From Cavia porcellus (lineage: Eukaryota; Chordata; Mammalia; Rodentia; Caviidae): DNA of 64,000 nucleotides. The stretch's first letter is position 1. Every line of letters begins with the position of its first letter. Positions 57,304 through 64,000 of this stretch are shown here, piece by piece. The notes beneath the pieces were generated by a model. The model had not been told where the DNA came from. It was given only the letters and a program-made list of their open reading frames with translations, and made no database searches. A program made the translations under genes and the position numbers. The stretch spans positions 9,671,501-9,735,500 of the forward strand of contig NW_026947506.1 in NCBI RefSeq assembly GCF_034190915.1, given 5' to 3'.

Positions 57304-58356
57304 ATGGGAAGAGGCAGCAACAAGAAAGGCTCCTTGGCCCCTAATCCTGAGAAACAGGTAATAGCGGACACCACACCAATAGACATAAAGCACCATATAG
57401 AGAGCCTCATAGATCAATTCAAGAATGAAGGTATTAATGACCTGAAGCTAGAAGTAAGCAGAATAGTTAGAGAAATGCTAAGTACCACCCAAGAAAAAAT
57501 GGATGGTGGAATGGAAGAAGAGAAAAAGAGGGGAGAATTGTTTGATGGAGAAAATAGAGAAAGCATAGAATATGTGAAGCAGGTTCAAAGGGACTACCAG
57601 GAAACTAAAAACTCTATTGCAAACTGGCATAACAGCTTGAAAGAAACTAAGGACAGACTATCTGAACTGGAGGGCAGATTTGTAATATGGGAGAATGAAA
57701 TGAAAAACTTCTTAAAAGTAACAAAGAAACAAACAGCAATAATACAAAGACAAGAAGATGATAAGAGGATCCATAACTTAAGAATTAAGAACATAAAAGA
57801 AGAAGTAGGGACACAAACAAATGAACTACAAAAGCTACTCACAGAAATAATCCCGGAGAGTTTTCCTAATTTAGCAAAAGGTAAAGATACTCAGAGGTAT
57901 GAGGCATACAGGACCCCTGCCACCTACAACCCAAACAGAGCAACACCCAGGCATATAATAATAAAAATTCCAGAAATTCAATACAAGAACAGAATATTAA
58001 AAGCTGTCAGAGACAAGAAACAGACCACTTACAAGGGAACACCCATCAGAATTACAGCAGATTTCTCTGCACAAACCATCAAATCACGAAGAGTGTGGGG
58101 GAAAGTAATTCAAGCTTTGAAAGATAATAATCTCCAGCCAAGATTGAGATATCCTGCACAACTGTCCCTGGAAATTGATGGAAAAACAAGGTGCTTCCAG
58201 GATAAAGAGGAACTGGGGGAATTTGCAACCACCAATTCAACTCTACAGAGAGTATTGCAGGATATTCTAAAAAAAGAAAAATACAAAGAATCCAGAAATA
58301 GTGGCGGGGAGGCCACAATGAATGGAGAAGAGAACGAAATGAAGAAGACAAACTGA
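57304..58356 (+). CDS. L1 ORF1p-like protein of the HAL1-like element
   Basis: Open frame of 350 codons, the usual ORF1p length. ORF1p is the RNA-binding chaperone of the L1 particle and forms trimers through a coiled coil. Seen here: a basic N-terminus (MGRGSNKKGS), a charged heptad-rich region at about residues 75-155 (coiled coil), an RRM-like part at about 156-250 with NLRIKNIKEE and RTPATYNPNRATPRHIIIK, and a C-terminal domain at about 251-320 with ADFSAQTIKSRR and YPAQLSLEIDGKTRCFQDKEE. There are no internal stops or frameshifts. The element has no ORF2, so movement would need reverse transcriptase supplied in trans by another L1. Whether it is expressed is unknown. Confidence 0.9.
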   Translation: MGRGSNKKGSLAPNPEKQVIADTTPIDIKHHIESLIDQFKNEGINDLKLEVSRIVREMLSTTQEKMDGGMEEEKKRGELFDGENRESIEYVKQVQRDYQETKNSIANWHNSLKETKDRLSELEGRFVIWENEMKNFLKVTKKQTAIIQRQEDDKRIHNLRIKNIKEEVGTQTNELQKLLTEIIPESFPNLAKGKDTQRYEAYRTPATYNPNRATPRHIIIKIPEIQYKNRILKAVRDKKQTTYKGTPIRITADFSAQTIKSRRVWGKVIQALKDNNLQPRLRYPAQLSLEIDGKTRCFQDKEELGEFATTNSTLQRVLQDILKKEKYKESRNSGGEATMNGEENEMKKTN

Positions 58357-58659
58357 CAACTAATGACAGAAAAAGAGCTCAACAGAAATGTGGCAGAGAA
58401 GATTGGATGATAGGAATAGCTATTCTGGAGAAAATGACATCTTAATAGGTAGTACTGATTTAGTATCATCTTGTTTTGAAGTCTCATCAAGCTTTTGTTC
58501 TTCTGTCTCCATTGGTCTAAACAGGTTGTATCTTATTGGATTTTATTATGTACGATAGCATAAGCAAAAACTTTTAAAGACAAGGAGATTATACAGAAAC
58601 CATTGTTCGTTTTCTGTTGGTTGATTCTAAATACCCTGTAATGCTGTCATTCTCTTGAA

Positions 58660-59698
58660 TGGTTTTACATTGTTTTGATATATTTGGGGCTACAGTATAC
58701 GAAGTTGTACTCAGGGATTTCAAGGAAAGAGACAATATGGTAACTACTTTTATGTCAGGATTATCTTGTGGTGAAACACTATTCTGCTTAAATGGTTATG
58801 TTTTGATCTGTGCTGTTTTGCTGTTATGCCCTCTTTTATCTCAATCTCCACTCCATTATTTACTTTTTTTATTTTTATCCTTTTAATTAAGGTAAAAATA
58901 AATAAAAATAGCAGGATATATTATAGTAACCCACTTTGACTTTCCATTATCTCGATTTAAAGCACTGTATTACTCTCACCATCTTGTTTTTGAATGATGT
59001 CCCCCTATTCTGTTTTGCTTGATAGTGCCAGGTTCGAAAGTTTAGGCAACAGCTGTGAAGATAGTGAGATTCATTATGACGCCCATTCTCAATGACTTTT
59101 ATCTACTTTTGAAGACCTACAATGTCTCCAGTGTTTTCGTTTTGTCGGTTTTGTTCTTTACTGTTTTGTTCAATTTTATTATAACTGATGATATAGGCAA
59201 TTCTATTAGAGATAGCGGTAGGCATTATGGTATCCATTATTGATCACCTTGTATTATGCTTTTACATTATCTATTATGTCCACCCTTTTGATTTGATTGA
59301 CTCTGTTCTGTTATGTCACATTTGGTTCTACTCCCTTCCAAAAAAGTAATAAGAACTGTGGGAGCAACAAAACCCAAAATGTATAATTGTCATTGTATAA
59401 AAGGGAGGAAAAGAAAGTGCTCTAAACTATATAACTGCATGTATATTTAAGGGTATAAGATAGAAAATGATATCACTGAGTTTTATTGGATCATTGAGCA
59501 GAACTGTTTGGAGTATCATTGTTGGAATGTCCACTTTACAAGCTTTAATTTTGTGACTTGAACAATTATTTCTAAGATGACAATATGTAATCCATTAACT
59601 AGTGATTTCCTACTGTTCATTTTTTTTTCTGTAAATCTGTATAACTTGTACCCTTTCTCTGCTTTTTGTTTTCTCCTTAAATAAAATTTAAAAAAAAA
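58660..59698 (+). repeat. 3'UTR of HAL1-like copy 2 with degenerate tandem units
   Basis: Segments with a TTTTATTATNNNNGATA-like phrase followed by GGTA and a CATTATGGTA-like core recur through it (for example 58,735, 58,930 and 59,215). From about 58,680 it aligns with the reverse complement of the young L1 3'UTR (32.28 kb down to 31.2 kb). Confidence 0.6.
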
Positions 59699-62600
59699 GA
59701 AATGAAAAATTTCAATAGTATGAGATCTCAGTTGTTGATACTTTGAAGTGTTTCCTGAGCAGTTTGCATTTAGTCATGAATTCTTTGCCTACCCCTGTGT
59801 CTCCAAGACTTCTACCTAACTTGTCTTCCAGTACATTTAATGTTTCTGTTTTAACATTTATATCTTTGATCCATTTAAACTTTAGTTTGTGCATGGTGTT
59901 ATGCACGAGTCTAGTTTCAGTCTTTTGCATGTGGAAAGCAAATTTTTCCAAAATTATTTATTAAAGAGTCTTCCAGTGAAATGCTTAGCCCATTTGTAGA
60001 AATCAGGTGGGTGAATTCTTTGTAGTTGTGTTTAAACTTTCCAATCTGTTCCATTGATCCTCAGGTCTATTTCTTTGCCAGTACCATGCTGGTTTTATCA
60101 CTGTGACTTTGTAGGATAGGTTCAAGTCAGGAATTGAGATGCCTCCTGTCATGGCTTTATTGCCCAGAACTGCCTTTGCTATTCTAGGTTTCTTCTGTTT
60201 CCAAATGAATCTTAGGAGTGTTTTCTCTAGATCTCTGATGTCTGTCAATGGAATTTTCATTGGGATTGCATTAAATCTGTATATCAGTTTTGGGAGCATG
60301 GCCATTTTCACAATGTTGGTTCTTCCTAGGCAAGATCAACAAATATCCTTCCATTTTCTAATATCCTCTGCCATCTCCTTTTTTGCATAGCATAATTTTC
60401 AGCATTTACGTCTTTTACATTCCTGGTTAGGTTGATTCCTAAGTATTTCATTTTTTAGATGCTATTGTGAAAGGTGATACTTCCATAATTTTTCTACTAG
60501 TGAGGTTTTGTTTTTGTATAGGAATGCAATTGATTTTTGAGCATTGAATTTGTATCCAGCTACACTGCTGAATTTTTTATTACCTCTACTAGTCTTTCAA
60601 TGGAATTTTTAAATTCTTCTGTATAGAGAATCATGTCATCTGCAAATAATGATAGTTTAACTTCTTCCTTTCCTATCTTTATTGCTTTTATTTCTATCTC
60701 TTATCTGATTGCCCTGGCTATATTTCCAGAACTATATTGAAAACAATGGTGATAGTGGACATATTTATCTTATTGTTGATTTTGGTGTGAAAGCTTTTAG
60801 TTTTTGTTGGTTGCTGGTTTGTCATAGATGGCCTTTATGAGACTGAGGTAGACACCATGTATTCTAAGTTTCTGAAGAGTTTTTTTTAAATCATGAACAT
60901 GTGTTAGACATTATCAAAAGTGTTTTCTGCATCTATTGAGATCATTATGCATTTTTCTTTTGGCTCTATTGAAATGATGTATTGCATTTATTGATTTGCA
61001 TATGTTAAACTATCCCTGCATTCCTGGAATGAATCCCACTTGGTAATGTTGTACAATCTTTTTGGTGATTTATTATATTCTATTTAACAGCATTTTATTG
61101 AGAATCTTTGCCTCAATGTTCATTAGTGAGATTGGCCTATAGTTCCTTTTTCATTGTGTCTTGGTCTGGTTTTGGTATGAGAGTGATACTTGCCTCCAGG
61201 AATGATTTAGGCAGGATTGCTTCCTTTCAATTTCATTGATGAGTCTAAGGAGTATTGACCTCAAATCTTCTCTAAATTTCTTGTAGAATTCATGTGTAAA
61301 TCCTTGTGAACATGGGCTTTCCTTGGTCAGTAAGTTTTTAATTATGTTTTCAATTTCAATAGCTGATATTGGGTTATTCAAAATTGCTACATCATCTTGG
61401 TTAAGCTTTTGTAGTTCACCTGTTTCTAGAAATCTGTCCATTTCTTCTGTGGTTTCTAATCTTTGTGAGTAGAGATTTTGAAAGTAGGTATTCATGATCT
61501 TTTGAATTCCCATGCGATCTGTAGTAATTTTTGACTTTTCAGTCCTTTTGGCATGAATTTGGGGTTTTCTTTCCTTTTCTTCAAAACGGTAGCTTGAGGT
61601 TTGTCAATTTTTTTATACTGTCAAAAACAGCTTTTTGAGTCATTAATTCTTTGTATTTTCTAAAATTTCAATTGCATTGATTTGTGCTCTAATCTTTACA
61701 ATTTCCTCTCTTCTATCCTTTTTGGGTTTAACTTTCTCTTCTGTTTCTAGAAGCTTGAGATGAAAGATTAGGTTGCTTTTTTTGTGCTCATCCTGTTTAC
61801 TTGATATTACAATTTACTGCTAAATACTTCCCATATAAGACCACTTTGATTACATACCACAGATTACAGTATTTTGTTTCTGTATTTTGATTGAGTTGTA
61901 GATATTGTTTTATTTCTTCATTAATTTCATGTGTAGCCTGCTCTTTCAGAAGGTCATCATTTAATTTTCATGTATTTATGCAGGTTTTGCAATTTCTTTT
62001 AGCATTAATTTCCTATGTCAGTGCACTATGGTTATACATTATGTATGGGATAATTTCAATATCTTTGCATTTAATTAAGAATATTTTATGGGATAATAAT
62101 ACGTTGTCTATTTTGGAGAATGTGCCATGAGCAGCTGAGAAGAATGTGTATGCTGATGTGTTTGGGTAGAATACTCTTTAGACATCTACTTAGTCCAATT
62201 GCTCCACAGGTTCTATTATTTCTTTGCTAACTTTCTGTCTAGTTTTTTTTATCACTTTGTAACAATGGACTGTTAAGGTCCCATGTTATATTTGTGTTCC
62301 TGTGTATTTGGTTTTCAACACCCCTTGGTATCTCTCTTATATACTTAGGTGTTTCTATATTTGGTGCATATATATTTATAATTGTTAGTTCTTCCTCTTG
62401 AATTTTTCCAGTAATGGGTATCTATTGACGTTCTTTATCTCTTGTAATCATTTTAGATTTGATGTTTACATTGTCTGCAAATAGAATATTTACTCCTGCT
62501 TTTTTCTGGGGCCTGTTGCATGGAATACTGTTTTCCATCTTTGACTTGTAATGTAAGAAATACCTTTTGGATCAGGTGTGTTTCTTGTATACAGCATATT

Positions 62601-64000
62601 GTGGGATCCTGTTTCTTTATCCATTCTGTCAACATTTTTCTTTGGATAGGAGAATTGAGGCCATTTACATTTATGGATATAAATGATATATACTGGCTTG
62701 ACTTTGCCACGTTATTTTCCAGTTGTTTGCTTTCTTCTTTTCTCCTTTGTTTAATTGCTTGTCCTATCTGGTGGTTTATTTCTGTTATTGTTCTGGGGGC
62801 TGTGGTCATTTTTATCTCTATCTAGTATGTCTTTCAACATCTTTCTAGTGAAGATTTGTATGTCAATTTCTTTAGTTTTTCTTTGTCATGGAAATATCTT
62901 GTTTCTCCATTAAGTTTAAAAGAAAGTTTTGCTGGGCACATCAGCCTGGGTTGAAGTTTGTTTTCTTTTAGGACTTGAAATACCTCACTCTGAGCTTGTC
63001 TTGACTTGAGGGTTTGTGCTGAAAAGTCTGCCATGATTCTAATGGGCTTTCCTTGATAGATGAGTTGTGTCTTTTCTCTAACAGCTTTTTGTATTTTTAT
63101 GCTGCATATCTGGTATCTTTATTGTTATATGTCTGGGTATGTATTCATGTTAGTTGTGATTGTTTGGTGTTCTATATGCCTCACTCATCTGCATATCAGA
63201 TTTTTCCCTATGTTTGGGAAATTTTTTGCTATGACTTCTGGAAATAGTTTAGTTATGTCATTTGCATTGGCTCCTGCATCTTCACTAATGCTTATTAGTC
63301 TTATAGTATTTCTCATGGTATCATTTTGAAGCTGCTGGATTGTCATTTCATGTTACTTTGTGATTTTTTAGTGTTCTAACCTTTCATGGTCGCTAATTGT
63401 GATCTTTTCTCCAAGGCCTGAAATCCTATCCTCAGCTGGATTTAAATGGTTTTGCCAGCTTGCGGTAGAAGTTTTTGTTTCTTGAATGTGTCTTTGAGTT
63501 TGTTTCATGAATTCTGCTTGCTTTCTATATTGTTCATTCAAGGTTTCAATCAGTTTCCCAGGCTCCTGTACTTTTTTCTTCATTTCTTCTTTAGCTATGT
63601 TCAGCAAGTCCTTTACTAATGTGATTTTTGTCTTTACAGGGCAGAGTACTTCTAAATTGATTTCATCTATAGCCTCATGGAGTTTTTTTTTTCATTTCAT
63701 TCACTATCTTTCAGAGATTTCTGGCATATTATTTTTGAAGTCCTCCATTTCAATTTCTCCTGTACTTTCTCCTGATGGACTAGATGTTTGTGATTGCATT
63801 TTGCTTTTTCATTTTGTCATATTTCCCTTTTGGGTTAATATTTGGTCCATCAATCCCACTAGTGCCAACAGTTGCTAGTGTGTATCTTGGGGTCCTACTG
63901 TAAGATTGATGTGCCAATTGCTGGGTCCCACAGTGAAGAAGAGAGAAAGTCACCTGAATTCCCCCTGTAGGGCCTTTGGGTGAATGCTATGTTCTTTCTA

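Larger units (their letters stand above)
56591..59698 (+). mobile_element. HAL1-like (ORF1-only L1) element, copy 2, with open ORF1
   Basis: About 3.1 kb, inserted in the ORF2 of the large L1 in opposite orientation. Flanking direct repeats are GAAATGAAGAAAC at 56,578-56,590 and GAAATGAAAAAT at 59,699-59,710, partly matching. Contents in order: a GC-rich 5'UTR with CpGs (56.59-57.30 kb), intact ORF1 (57,304-58,356), then a 1.34-kb 3'UTR with the tandem units seen in the L1 3'UTRs here, ending in a short A-run. The uninterrupted target is seen in copy A near 13,060. There is no ORF2 sequence. Confidence 0.88.
46640..64000. repeat. OR duplicon copy C (right end cut by window)
   Basis: Direct copy, closest to copy A. 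Both share the large minus-strand L1 at the same site (8.35 kb and 55.47 kb) and the same loss of the L1 ORF1/B1 segment seen in B and D. It holds OR-3, an OR fragment, old L1 pieces, a private 0.2-kb L1 tail (51.2 kb) and a private HAL1-like element (56.6-59.7 kb). Confidence 0.75.
55474..64000 (-). mobile_element. Near full-length L1, antisense (same insertion as in copy A), runs off the window
   Basis: 3'UTR at 55,474-55,823, ORF2 C-terminus at 55,824-56,577, then interrupted by the HAL1-like element (56,591-59,698). ORF2 continues from 59,700 to 62,809 (RT part 60.0-61.5 kb, endonuclease start 62,453-62,809 with ISINVNGLNSPIQRK and CCIQETHL). ORF1 follows at about 62,834-63,880. Frames are broken throughout. 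Its left junction equals that at 8,345 in copy A. Confidence 0.85.

Noticed and set aside
1..64000. CRISPR arrays, bacterial operons or phage-like systems
   Set aside because: All evidence points to mammalian nuclear DNA. No regularly spaced short repeats with unique spacers were seen.

Overview
This is rodent-type mammalian genomic DNA: an olfactory receptor (OR) cluster embedded in LINE-1 sequence. The evidence is single-exon, 7-TM OR reading frames with the usual receptor motifs, L1 ORF1 and ORF2 remnants over most of the window, a tRNA-derived ID-like SINE (3.3 kb) and B1-like 7SL-derived SINEs (20.9 and 30.2 kb). ID and B1 together point to a rodent. I cannot name the species. I see no host gene other than ORs.

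Three OR frames look intact, all on the minus strand: OR-1 (4796-5734), OR-2 (25256-26215) and OR-3 (51887-52825). They are close paralogues, most like class II family 6. A fourth copy on the plus strand (39793-40705) is a pseudogene. Shorter decayed OR fragments lie at about 6.4-6.8, 39.1, 46.5-46.6 and 53.5-53.9 kb, so the ancestral unit probably held two OR genes.

The whole window is built from copies of one duplicated block. Copy A is 1 to about 18.9 kb (cut by the left edge), copy B about 18.9-26.2 kb, copy D about 29.8-40.7 kb and inverted, copy E a small remnant at about 43.0-46.6 kb, and copy C about 46.6-64 kb (cut by the right edge). Shared and private insertions order the events. 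A and C share an L1 insertion and a deletion of about 1 kb. D carries the empty site for that L1. Later insertions are private: an inner L1 and the ID SINE in A, an L1 tail and an ORF1-only element in C, and a 5'-inverted L1 in D.

The mobile elements are the most unusual part. Two elements of about 3.1 kb (43100-46196 and 56591-59698) each have an L1 5'UTR, ORF1, an L1 3'UTR, an A-rich tail and flanking target-site duplications, but no ORF2. The second keeps an open 350-codon ORF1. They fit the 'half-L1' (HAL1) architecture. The L1 3'UTRs here carry degenerate tandem units of about 155 bp. A younger L1 (31203-35868) has a perfect 15-bp target-site duplication and a 5' inversion.

The ORs would act as odorant-detecting GPCRs in olfactory neuron cilia. 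They are separate transcription units, not an operon. Everything else is either decayed duplicon flank or retrotransposon.
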